A DNA stretch of 36,769 nucleotides, from assembly GCA_023431185.1 (NCBI GenBank), contig JAEYXS010000052.1, forward strand, positions 1-36,769, written 5' to 3'. The DNA is from Verrucomicrobiota bacterium. Its GTDB lineage: Bacteria > Verrucomicrobiota > Verrucomicrobiia > Limisphaerales > JAEYXS01. Made by a program: the position numbers and the translations under genes. The notes beneath the pieces are model-generated. The model did no database searches. It saw only the letters and a list, made by a program, of their open reading frames with translations, and had not been told where the DNA came from. Numbering within the stretch: the stretch's first letter is position 1; each line of letters opens with the position of its first letter. This document shows, one piece after another, positions 8,522 to 16,133 of this stretch.

Positions 8522-9283
8522 ATGGATTTGCCGGAACTGACAGAAGCGGAGAAAGCCCGCTACGAATGGCAAATGTGGGTGGGCGGCGTGGGCGAGGCCG
8601 GGCAACGGCGGCTGAAGAACTCGACCGTGCTCGTTTCACGGGTCGGCGGAGTAGGCGGGTGTGTGGCGTATCAATTGGCCGCAGCGGGTGTGGGCCGACT
8701 CATTCTTGCGCACGGCGGTGATCTGCGAGCCAGTGATTTGAACCGCCAGTTGCTCATGACCACCGACTGGTTGGGCAAACCACGAATGGAATCCGCCGTG
8801 AGACGGCTGCGGGAGTTGAATCCGCATGTCGATATCATCGGCGTGCCAGAGAATATTTCGGAGACGAATGTGGCCGGGTTGGTGGCGCAAGCGGACCTGG
8901 TGGTGGATGCAGCACCGCTTTTTAGCGAACGTTATCTGATGAACCGGGAGTGCGTGCGGCAGAAGAAGCCGATGGTGGAGTGCGCCATGTATGAGTTCGA
9001 GGCGCATCTCACGACTTTCATTCCCGGTCAGACCGGTTGTCTCTCCTGTCTCTATCCGGATAATCCTGAGTGGTGGAAGCGTGAGTTCCCCGTTTTTGGC
9101 GCAGTGGCAGGAACGGTGGGTAACATGGGCGCGGTGGAGGCCATCAAACTGCTCAGCGGGGCAGGGGAAACATTGGCGGGCCGTCTGTTGAACATGGACC
9201 TGCGTGCGATGAGCTTCGAGACGGTCAATCTGCGCCGTGATCCGCAGTGCAGTGTTTGTGGCCCTGGCGCTAAAATGCAGTGA
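8522..9283 (+). CDS. divergent ThiF/MoeB/HesA-family (E1-like) protein
   Basis: A 253-residue protein whose beginning (RYEWQMWVGGVGEAGQRRLK) matches the MoeB/ThiF start RYxRQ..L..IGxxGQxxL. It retains LNRQ (residues 73-76) and two zinc-type Cys pairs (GCLSC and CSVCG), as in MoeB. However, the ATP-binding GxGGxG is altered (SRVGGVGG, first Gly replaced by Arg40), the usual VDxD before LNRQ reads HGGD, the GxPK lysine is Arg (GKPRMESA), the conserved (C)TDN aspartate region reads DAAPL, and the adenylating-enzyme cysteine region (CxEAGVxG) reads KREFPVFG. These comparisons are from memory of family patterns. The ATG at 8522 is used; a TTG at 8513 overlaps the ATPase stop. It may sulfurylate or handle a pterin/metal partner, or be a non-catalytic relative. 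Confidence 0.82.
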   Translation: MDLPELTEAEKARYEWQMWVGGVGEAGQRRLKNSTVLVSRVGGVGGCVAYQLAAAGVGRLILAHGGDLRASDLNRQLLMTTDWLGKPRMESAVRRLRELNPHVDIIGVPENISETNVAGLVAQADLVVDAAPLFSERYLMNRECVRQKKPMVECAMYEFEAHLTTFIPGQTGCLSCLYPDNPEWWKREFPVFGAVAGTVGNMGAVEAIKLLSGAGETLAGRLLNMDLRAMSFETVNLRRDPQCSVCGPGAKMQ

Positions 9284-9406
9284 CCCCTCCTTGCTGGTTC
9301 ATCGCCAAGGCTTTCCAAGGTTCAAAGGTTTTCAGGAATCTCAAAAACAGACTGTAACCGGGTTCACCTTGATGACGTTTAACCTATTAGGGCGATAGTG
9401 CCTTGA

Positions 9407-10003
9407 ATGAGCGCGGGCGGGACATTTGACATCACGACCTGTCTGAAACGGGTGCAAGGGCAGGACGAAGACGCCGCCCGGCAACTGGTCGCGCACGTGC
9501 ATCCCTTGCTCATCCGCATCGTGCGGTCGCATCGGCCGGTGCGGATGGCGGAAGAGGACCTGTTGCAGGAGATTTTGGTGAAGATGTTCCAGAAGCTGGA
9601 GCAATACGAGGTGCGGGAAGGCGCACCGTTCGAGCATTGGCTGTCGCGGGTGGCGGTGCGGACATGTCTGGATGCCTTGCGAGCGGAGAAGCGGCGGCCG
9701 GAGACGCGCTGGGAGGATATGTCGGAAGGGGAATTGCGCTGGCTGGAGTTCATGGTGTCGGAAGAGGCAGCGGTGCCAGAGGCCGCGCCGGAAGAGACGC
9801 GGGAGCTGGTGGGTCGGTTGCTGGGGCAATTGTCGCCGGAGGACCGGTTGGTGGTGAGCCTGATGGACTTGGAACAGAAGTCGGTGGCGGAAGTGATGCA
9901 GATCACAGGCTGGAACGGGCCGTTGGTGAAGATCCGGGCGTTCCGGGCGCGGCGGAAGTTGAGAGCATGTGCGGAGAAACTTTTTAACGAGAAATCATTG
10001 TGA
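9407..10003 (+). CDS. ECF-type RNA polymerase sigma factor
   Basis: A 198-residue sigma-70-family regulator of the extracytoplasmic-function class. Region 2 spans about residues 22-90, with AEEDLLQEILVKMFQKL for core binding and -10 recognition. Region 4 is at about 140-195, with a LSPEDRLVVSLMDLEQKSV start and a helix-turn-helix ending in RARRKLRACAE. Its stop overlaps the GTG start of a small membrane protein (GTGA at 10000), which in turn overlaps a sensor-like gene. The order sigma, one-TM protein, extracytoplasmic LTxxQ-like protein points to control by a membrane anti-sigma. Confidence 0.88.
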   Translation: MSAGGTFDITTCLKRVQGQDEDAARQLVAHVHPLLIRIVRSHRPVRMAEEDLLQEILVKMFQKLEQYEVREGAPFEHWLSRVAVRTCLDALRAEKRRPETRWEDMSEGELRWLEFMVSEEAAVPEAAPEETRELVGRLLGQLSPEDRLVVSLMDLEQKSVAEVMQITGWNGPLVKIRAFRARRKLRACAEKLFNEKSL

Positions 10004-10293
10004 GTGCGTTTGAGGAACGTTGGCAGAAATGCACGGAGCGGGCGCGGCAAGCCGCCGAGCCGCCGGTGCCTGAGCTGAAGGATGCCCTGGTGACGCGGGT
10101 GCTGGCGCGGACTTGGGCCGGGCAGACGGTCTCGCTGGAGGCGGTGTGGGTCGCCATGGGCTGGCGTACGCTGGCAGTGGTCGTGGTGGTGCTGGCTTCG
10201 AGCTTCGTGGTGGAGTTGCGGGCGGAGCCGGAACCTGAACTGGACCGGCCAGCGGTGGAGGACATCGTGGCGGATGAATTCTGGATGTTATGA
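10000..10293 (+). CDS. small one-TM protein, putative anti-sigma factor (CnrY-like layout)
   Basis: A 97-residue protein starting at a GTG that overlaps the sigma factor stop. A charged, helical N-terminal half (1-50), presumably cytoplasmic, is followed by a single hydrophobic helix (about 54-73, TLAVVVVVLASSFVVEL) and a short acidic tail that would lie outside. There is no zinc-finger HxxxCxxC anti-sigma motif. Size and topology resemble CnrY of the CnrYXH system, a short membrane anti-sigma, but sequence similarity cannot be shown here. The anti-sigma role is inferred from position and topology. Confidence 0.65.
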   Translation: MSAFEERWQKCTERARQAAEPPVPELKDALVTRVLARTWAGQTVSLEAVWVAMGWRTLAVVVVVLASSFVVELRAEPEPELDRPAVEDIVADEFWML

Positions 10294-10694
10294 GATTCTT
10301 GCGGCATTGGAAAATCGTGGTGGTGTTGCTGGGCATCGTGCTGGTGAGCGGTTACGCGGGCGCGCGGTTCGGCTATGACAAGGCGAAACGCGATCTGCGG
10401 GCACGGCATAATCCCGAGCAGTGGAACGAGCGGGCAATGCGCGGGATCGAGGCGGAGATGCAGTTGAGCCCGGAGCAGCGGCAGAAGATCCAGGCGCTCA
10501 TCGATGCAGCGGTGGACGAGATGAAGGTGGTGCGGGTGGAGACGGTGGAGCGGACCGCGGGTATCGTGACCAAGCTGGTGGCTGAGGTGGAGAACGAGCT
10601 GACGGCAGAGCAGAAGGTGAAGTTCAGCAAGATGAAACCGAAGCAATCGGACATGTCGATTGATCTGCTAAAGGTGGAGCCGCGGAAGAAGTGA
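10290..10694 (+). CDS. membrane-anchored periplasmic Spy/CnrX-like (LTxxQ) sensor protein
   Basis: A 134-residue protein with an N-terminal signal anchor (IVVVLLGIVLVSGYAGARF) and an all-helical extracytoplasmic part. Two LTxxQ-like turns are visible: MQLSPEQRQKIQALI (about residue 50) and ELTAEQKVKFSKM (about 105). This hairpin is typical of the CpxP/Spy/CnrX group, which sense misfolded protein or metals. Only one His and no Cys are present, so a CnrX-type metal site looks unlikely. The start overlaps the upstream stop (ATGA), making a three-gene sigma/anti-sigma/sensor unit. Confidence 0.65.
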   Translation: MRFLRHWKIVVVLLGIVLVSGYAGARFGYDKAKRDLRARHNPEQWNERAMRGIEAEMQLSPEQRQKIQALIDAAVDEMKVVRVETVERTAGIVTKLVAEVENELTAEQKVKFSKMKPKQSDMSIDLLKVEPRKK

Positions 10695-10784
10695 GGGTTT
10701 GGATGTTAGCCCTTGCTTTTGATTGATGCATGCTAAGGGAGCGCTCCGCTACTATGCCGTCTTTGAGCATTGCGAGCTTTGCCG

Positions 10785-10813
10785 TTGGCATACTAGTATT
10801 CGGACGATATTTT
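10785..10813 (+). promoter_or_regulatory. possible sigma-70-type promoter
   Basis: TTGGCA at 10785-10790, a 17-base spacer and TATTTT at 10808-10813, ending 14 bases before the ATG at 10828. The spacing is ideal but the boxes are only partial matches, so this is a candidate for transcription of the Tat-exported protein downstream. Confidence 0.35.
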
Positions 10814-10827
10814 CCGTTTTCATTTGT

Positions 10828-12279
10828 ATGAACCACGAGACACGCCGTTCCAGTCGTCGCCAGTTTTTACGTCAGACCACCACCGGATTGGGCGCGGCGG
10901 CCTTGCTGTCAGCACAACTCTCGAAAGCGCAGGAGGTGCGCCCGCTGTTCATCGAGGGTTACACCGGGCAGGTGAGTTATGCGCCGAATGACGAAGTGAC
11001 CTTCCATGTGTCTACCAGCGCGGCGACGTTTACGCTGGAGATCGCGCGAATGGGAGCGAAGACGGAGGTTATGCTTACGAAGACGGGCGTGGCGGGGAAG
11101 GAATATGCCGTGCCCGACAACGCCTCCTCACATGGTTGCGGGTGGCCCGCCGCCTTGTCGGTGAAGATTCCGGCGGAATGGCGCAGCGGTTACTACATGG
11201 TGACGTTGCGGGCGACGGATAATGGCGGCAAGTTCGTGCAGCGCGGCAAACGTCAGGCGGAAGCGAGCTGCTTCTTCGTGCTGCGTCCGACCGTGCCGGG
11301 CAGCGGGGCGAAGATACTGCTCCAGCTCAGCACGAACACTTACAACGCCTACAACAACTGGGGCGGGTTCAGCCTTTACGCTTACAATGGTCGTGGGGGC
11401 AATCAGGGGCATCGTGTTTCCTTTGAGCGGCCACCAGCGAGCCAGTTCGGTAACTGGGAGCTGCCGTTTGTGCAATGGGCGGAGCGGAATGGGTATCAGC
11501 TCGAGTATGCTGCGAATGCGGATCTGGAGTTCCGGCCGGAAATACTCAAAGCGTACAAGCTGGTGCTGAGCGTGGGGCATGATGAGTATTGGTCCGCGCC
11601 GATGCGAGACAGTCTGGAGAAGTATATCGGTGAGGGTGGTAACGTGGCGTTCTTCAGCGGCAATACCTGCTGCTGGCAGGTGCGCAGTGAGGACAAGGGG
11701 CGCGCCTTGACGAGCTGGAAGCAGAATTACGGGCAGGATCCGGTGTTTGCTTCAGGCGATCATAAGTTGCTGTCCTCACTCTGGAGCCATCATCTCGTGA
11801 AACGGCCGGAGAATCAGTTGACCGGAGTGGGCTTTCTCTACGGCGGTTATCGCAAGAGCCACGGGCAGTTCATGAACGAACCGGCGGAATACACTATTCA
11901 TCGGCCGGACCATTGGATCTTTGCGGGCACAGAGGTGAAGCGCGGGGACAAGTTTGGCGACAAGGACACCATCGTGGGCTACGAGTGCGATGGGTGTGAG
12001 GTGACGTGGAAAGAGGGCCTGCCGTTTCCGACGCACAAGGATGACACGCCGGAGAGCTTCGCGGTGCTGGCGAGCTGCCCGGTGAAGTGGCATGCGGATG
12101 ATTGCGAATGGTATGACCGCTGGGAAAAGGGGCGCGTGGGCAATGCGTGCCTGGGTGTCTATACACGTGGCGGCACGGTGTTCACGAGCGGTTCTACGGA
12201 TTGGGCGCATGGATTGCGTGGCGGGGACAAGATCGTGGAGCGGGTGACGAAGAATATTTTGGAGAAGTTAGGGAAGTGA
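10828..12279 (+). CDS. Tat-exported N,N-dimethylformamidase beta-subunit-like protein
   Basis: 483 residues from the ATG at 10828; an upstream ATG at 10723 is open but adds an unlikely leader. The N-terminus is a twin-arginine signal (SRRQFLRQ, then GLGAAALLSAQ and a KAQ cleavage-like site), so it is exported folded. The body matches the domain of the large subunit of N,N-dimethylformamidase: STNTYNAYNNWGG, VSFERPP, then the signature LSVGHDEYWSAPMRDSLE at about residue 250 and GGNVAFFSGNTCCWQVR. It ends with a GSTDWAHGL segment. True dimethylformamidases are larger and heteromeric. Relatives of this size in environmental bacteria are uncharacterised, so the substrate should not be assumed. 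Confidence 0.8.
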   Translation: MNHETRRSSRRQFLRQTTTGLGAAALLSAQLSKAQEVRPLFIEGYTGQVSYAPNDEVTFHVSTSAATFTLEIARMGAKTEVMLTKTGVAGKEYAVPDNASSHGCGWPAALSVKIPAEWRSGYYMVTLRATDNGGKFVQRGKRQAEASCFFVLRPTVPGSGAKILLQLSTNTYNAYNNWGGFSLYAYNGRGGNQGHRVSFERPPASQFGNWELPFVQWAERNGYQLEYAANADLEFRPEILKAYKLVLSVGHDEYWSAPMRDSLEKYIGEGGNVAFFSGNTCCWQVRSEDKGRALTSWKQNYGQDPVFASGDHKLLSSLWSHHLVKRPENQLTGVGFLYGGYRKSHGQFMNEPAEYTIHRPDHWIFAGTEVKRGDKFGDKDTIVGYECDGCEVTWKEGLPFPTHKDDTPESFAVLASCPVKWHADDCEWYDRWEKGRVGNACLGVYTRGGTVFTSGSTDWAHGLRGGDKIVERVTKNILEKLGK

Positions 12280-12288
12280 GAGGGGAAG

Positions 12289-12320
12289 AACCGCAGAATA
12301 CGCTGAATACACGGAAAGAG
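12289..12320. repeat. short dispersed repeat (AACCGCAGAATAC type)
   Basis: The gap after 12279 contains AACCGCAGAATACGCTGAAT followed by ACACGGAAAGAG. This CGCAGAATACGCTGAATACACGG pattern is a repeat type I recognise from intergenic DNA of many verrucomicrobial and other environmental genomes. It is related in style to the ACCACAGATGGACA sequence at 26714. No function is known. Confidence 0.45.
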
Positions 12321-12387
12321 GGTGGTGGTTGATTAGTGTGGGCAGCACTCTTGACGTGGAAAGGTTCTGCACGCACTTTCCTGCTAC

Positions 12388-15300
12388 TTGGCTGACCGTA
12401 GTTCGTTGTCTCGTGCGGTGGCCGATCCGATTGGCGCCGTTGCTCAGACTCCCGCCGCGCAGGGCCTGCGTGAGCGTGTGGAGTCGGGCGGCGCATTGTC
12501 TCTTACCGGCGTGGCGGAGGCGGCGATGCCGTTCGTAGCGGCGATGATCCATCGGGAGTTTCCCAATCGCACGCTGGTGGTGGTGACGAAGTCTTTGAAG
12601 GTGCAGGAGCAGTTTCAGCAGGATTACGAGACGTGGAGCAAGGGGCGAGGTGTGGGAGGTGCGAAGGGTGAGAAAGCGGGCAGCACGTTGTTTTATCCGG
12701 CTTGGGAGATTTTGCCGAATGAGGAGAAGTTGCCGCATGCGGATGTGATCAGTGACCGGTTGGAGACGTTGGTGGCGTTGCGGCGGTATCGGGCGGGGAC
12801 GGAAGCGCCGGTGGTGATGACGAATATCGCAGCACTGCTACAGAAGACGTTGACGGCGCGGAAGCTGGAGGAGTGCACGCGGGCGTTCAAGCGTGGGGAT
12901 TCGATTGATCCGCTGGACCTCATCGAGTGGCTGGAGGAGCAGGGGTATGAGCCGGAGGCGCAGGTGACGCAGCGGGGGGAGATCGCGTTGCGCGGGGGCA
13001 TCGTGGATGTCTATCCGCTAACCAGTCATTGGCCGGTGCGGTTGGAATTTTTTGGCAATGATCTGGAGTCGTTGCGTTACTTCGATCCCACCACACAAAT
13101 TTCGCGCGAGGAGATAACGGAGATCGTGCTGCCGCCGGGTGGTGAGCTGGGTATCATGAAGCGGTTGGTGCGGGACGGAGTGAAACCGTCTGAATGCATC
13201 GCGACGTTCTTCGACCAGTTGCCTGCCGATACCATTGTGTTGCTGGCGAATCTGGCGGAGTTGCAACAGCATGGTGAGAATTATGTGAAGGAGTTGGGGG
13301 CGGATAATCCCTTCTTCCTGAACATGGCCGAGTGGGAAACTCGTTTGCAACGAGGGGCCAAAAGTATCGTGTGCTTCGGCGAAGAGTTGCCGCTTTCGTT
13401 TGGTGAGGAGGCGGCGCGGGTCACGTTGCCGCTGGAGAGTTTGGAGACGTATCGGCCACTCGGCGATCGGCCGCCGGAGACGCATATCGCGGAGGCGCAG
13501 CGGCGGGAGTTCTTCCAGCAGTTGCATCGTTGGCAGCGGCAGGATTACGCGGTGCATGTGGTGTGCAATAACGAGGGGGAGAGTCAGCGTTTTACCGAGA
13601 TTTGGGCGGAGTATGGGCTGGGTGATCTGAAGGGCGTGACGATTGATCTCGGGGCGTTGTCGCGCGGTTTTCTGAGTGATGAGGCGAAGCTAGCGGTGGT
13701 GACGGATGCGGAGATATTCGGTCGCTACAAGGTGCAGCGGCCGCGCCGGATGAAATCGCAGCACGCGAAGGTGGCGCGCTCGGCGATGGAGATCAATTTC
13801 ACGGAGTTGGAGTTTGGCGACTACGTGGTGCATCTGCAGCACGGCATCGGGCGGTATCTGGGGCTGCAGGTGATCCCGATCAGCGGCGGGCGCAAGCGGC
13901 CCGGTGAAGAGGCCGCGCCGGAGGTGATGCAGGAGTGCCTGGTGATCGAGTATGCGGCGAGCACGAATGACCAGGCGCCGCCGAAGCTTTACGTGCCGGT
14001 GACGGAGGCGCATCTGGTGGGCAAATATGTGGGCGCGGGCAAGGCGCGTCCGCAACTGAACACGCTGGGCGGGAATCGTTGGGCGAAGGCGAAGGAGCAG
14101 GCGCAAGTGGCGGTGCGTGATCTGGCGGGTGAGTTGTTATCCATCCAGGCGGCGCGGGCTTCGCAGCCGGGTTATGCGTTCGGTCCGGATACGCCGTGGC
14201 AAAGGGAGTTCGAGGGTTCGTTCCTGTACGAAGAGACGATCGATCAGGTGAAGGCCATCGATGCGACGAAGAAGGATATGGAGGTGGCGAAGCCGATGGA
14301 TCGTTTGATCTGTGGTGACGTGGGCTTTGGCAAGACGGAAGTGGCGATCCGGGCGGCGTTCAAGGCGGTGATGGCGGGCAAGCAGGTGGCCATCATGGTG
14401 CCGACGACGGTGCTGGCGCAGCAGCATTATCGCACGTTCCGCGAGCGCATGGCGGATTATCCGGTGAAGGTGGAATTGCTCTCGCGCTTCCGCACGAAAC
14501 GTGAGCAGGCGAAGGTGATCGAAGATCTCGCGAGTGGCGCGGTGGACATCGTGGTGGGAACGCATCGAGTGGTGCAGAACGATATCGTTTTCAAAGACCT
14601 CGGGCTGGTGGTGGTGGATGAAGAGCAGCGTTTCGGCGTGATGCACAAGGAGAAGTTCAAGCTGATGCGCAAGCTGGTGGATGTGTTGACGCTGAGCGCG
14701 ACGCCGATCCCGCGCACGCTGCATCTCGCGCTCACGGGTGCGCGCGACATGAGCACCATCGAGACGCCGCCGCATGATCGGTTGCCGGTGGAGACCATCG
14801 TGACGCAGTACGATGAGCGGCAGATACGCGATGCGATCTTGCGCGAGATGCAGCGGGATGGGCAGGTGTTCTTCCTGCACAATCGCGTGAGCACCATCGA
14901 CATGATGGCGGTGAAGTTGCGCGCGCTGGTGCCAGATGCACGAATTGTCGTTGGGCATGGCCAGATGGATGCGGATGATCTGGAAGAGGTGATGACGAAG
15001 TTCGTGAACGGTGAGGCGGATGTGCTGCTCTCCACGACGATCATCGAGAGTGGCTTGGACATCCCGAATGCGAACACGATCATCATTGATCGGGCGGACC
15101 GGTTCGGGTTGAGCGAGCTGTATCAATTGCGGGGTCGCGTGGGACGTTACAAGCATCAGGCGTATGCATATCTGATGATCCCGCGACATGCCTCGCTGCT
15201 CAGTGATGCGCGGAAGCGCATGAGCGCGATCAAGCAGTATTCGAAGCTGGGCAGCGGGTTTAAGATCGCGATGCGGGATCTGGAGATCCGAGGCGCGGGT

Positions 15301-15897
15301 AATCTGTTGGGTGCGCAACAGAGCGGGCATATCACGGCGGTGGGGTTTGAACTGTATTGCCAGTTGCTGAAGCAAAGTGTGTCCGCGCTCAAAGGTGAGA
15401 AGGTGAAGCCGCGCGTGGAGGTGCCGGTGCGATTGGATTTCCTGGATACGAATCCGAAGGCGGATGCGGATGAAGAGACGGCTGAAACGGAAGAAGAGGC
15501 AAAGCCAGTCGCCAAGGGCAGGGCGGTGGAAGTGGTGAAGCCCGGTCTGACGCAGGCGTGTATTCCGCTGACTTACATCCCGGAGGCGCAGCAGCGGGTG
15601 GATATGTATCGGAAGATCGCACAGGTGACGGAGCGGTCTGATCTCGAAGCGGTGCAGAAAGAGTTGCGGGATCGGTTCGGTCCATTGCCGGAAGCGATGG
15701 ATTTGTTGTTGCGGGTATCGGAACTGAAACTGCTGGCGGCGGAGCGGAGGGTGTCAGCGATCGAGGCGAAGGACGGCAAGTTGATGATCACGCGGAACAA
15801 TGATTTCATCATGCTGGGCGGGAAGTTCCCGCGCCTTACGAAGAAAGCGGCGTCGGCAAAGGTGAATGAGATCAAGAAGTTGTTGATGGCGATTTAA
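12388..15897 (+). CDS. mfd: transcription-repair coupling factor Mfd
   Basis: A 1169-residue DNA translocase that removes stalled RNA polymerase from damaged DNA and recruits UvrA. Visible in order: UvrB-like N-terminal modules (about 1-350, including RLETLVALRRY and RGGIVDVYPL), the polymerase-interacting CarD-like domain (about 473-560, LEFGDYVVHLQHGIGRYLGL), then the RecG-like motor. The motor has Walker A GDVGFGKTE (about 643), DEEQRFGV (about 743), SATPIPRTLHLALTG, STTIIESGLDIPNANT and QLRGRVGR. A C-terminal TRCF domain follows (about 1040-1165, GLTQACIPLTYIPE, PLPEAMDLLL). The start is TTG at 12388; no ATG fits, and the N-terminus lines up with the family. An acidic/Ala linker (about 1015-1050) precedes the TRCF domain. 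Length is normal. Confidence 0.97.
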   Translation: MADRSSLSRAVADPIGAVAQTPAAQGLRERVESGGALSLTGVAEAAMPFVAAMIHREFPNRTLVVVTKSLKVQEQFQQDYETWSKGRGVGGAKGEKAGSTLFYPAWEILPNEEKLPHADVISDRLETLVALRRYRAGTEAPVVMTNIAALLQKTLTARKLEECTRAFKRGDSIDPLDLIEWLEEQGYEPEAQVTQRGEIALRGGIVDVYPLTSHWPVRLEFFGNDLESLRYFDPTTQISREEITEIVLPPGGELGIMKRLVRDGVKPSECIATFFDQLPADTIVLLANLAELQQHGENYVKELGADNPFFLNMAEWETRLQRGAKSIVCFGEELPLSFGEEAARVTLPLESLETYRPLGDRPPETHIAEAQRREFFQQLHRWQRQDYAVHVVCNNEGESQRFTEIWAEYGLGDLKGVTIDLGALSRGFLSDEAKLAVVTDAEIFGRYKVQRPRRMKSQHAKVARSAMEINFTELEFGDYVVHLQHGIGRYLGLQVIPISGGRKRPGEEAAPEVMQECLVIEYAASTNDQAPPKLYVPVTEAHLVGKYVGAGKARPQLNTLGGNRWAKAKEQAQVAVRDLAGELLSIQAARASQPGYAFGPDTPWQREFEGSFLYEETIDQVKAIDATKKDMEVAKPMDRLICGDVGFGKTEVAIRAAFKAVMAGKQVAIMVPTTVLAQQHYRTFRERMADYPVKVELLSRFRTKREQAKVIEDLASGAVDIVVGTHRVVQNDIVFKDLGLVVVDEEQRFGVMHKEKFKLMRKLVDVLTLSATPIPRTLHLALTGARDMSTIETPPHDRLPVETIVTQYDERQIRDAILREMQRDGQVFFLHNRVSTIDMMAVKLRALVPDARIVVGHGQMDADDLEEVMTKFVNGEADVLLSTTIIESGLDIPNANTIIIDRADRFGLSELYQLRGRVGRYKHQAYAYLMIPRHASLLSDARKRMSAIKQYSKLGSGFKIAMRDLEIRGAGNLLGAQQSGHITAVGFELYCQLLKQSVSALKGEKVKPRVEVPVRLDFLDTNPKADADEETAETEEEAKPVAKGRAVEVVKPGLTQACIPLTYIPEAQQRVDMYRKIAQVTERSDLEAVQKELRDRFGPLPEAMDLLLRVSELKLLAAERRVSAIEAKDGKLMITRNNDFIMLGGKFPRLTKKAASAKVNEIKKLLMAI

Positions 15898-16126
15898 GCC
15901 GGGCCGGTTGCACCGGCGGGCCAATGGATTGGGAACGCGCTCGTTGGTTCCATGTTGCTGCTCAGGGTTTGGGAGAGCCTCAAGGTCTAATTAGGGACGA
16001 CGTGGAAGTCATCCTTACCAGCGTTAGTAAGAGCCTCGTTACCTCGGCCGCTACGGGGGAAAGAAAAAGGCCGCGCTGTTTGCGCGGCCTTGGGAAAGGC
16101 AAGGGAACGCGGAGCACCGCGTCCCT
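15898..16126. repeat. repeat-rich intergenic region between convergent mfd and fabF
   Basis: This 236-base gap has no gene. It contains a GCCGG/CCGGC hairpin directly after the mfd stop (about 15906-15920), and a stretch beginning TTAGGGACGACGTGGAAGTC (from about 15991) that continues with CCTCGTTACCTCGGCCGCTACG. After the fabF terminator (16067-16091) lies a second palindrome, GGGAACGCGG-AGCA-CCGCGTCCC, at 16103-16125. The GGGA-CGACG...TCC-TACC and GCGGAGCACCGCGTCCCTACC styles are dispersed-repeat types I associate with Verrucomicrobiota; several appear to be nested here. Confidence 0.55.
16054..16091 (-). terminator. intrinsic terminator of the fabF transcript
   Basis: A perfect 10-bp hairpin, AAGGCCGCGC (16067-16076) / GCGCGGCCTT (16082-16091), with a five-base loop. 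On the minus strand it is followed by a U-rich run (CCTTTTTCTTTCCCC). It lies 43 bases beyond the fabF stop codon and ends the fabG-acpP-fabF region. Confidence 0.8.
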
Positions 16127-16133
16127 ACCAAAA

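Noticed and set aside
9353..9380. Possible ECF-type promoter (TGTAACC, 14 bases, GACGTTT) upstream of the sigma factor
   Set aside because: The motif is suggestive of autoregulation, but the consensus for this sigma factor is unknown and no second copy was found in the window to support it.
10723..10827. Upstream extension of the dimethylformamidase-like gene (start at 10723)
   Set aside because: It would place 35 residues ahead of a standard Tat signal and cover a candidate promoter. ATG 10828 is the sensible start.
14137..15375. Minus-strand open frame of 412 codons opposite mfd
   Set aside because: Arg/His-rich antisense shadow; mfd motor motifs occupy the same DNA.
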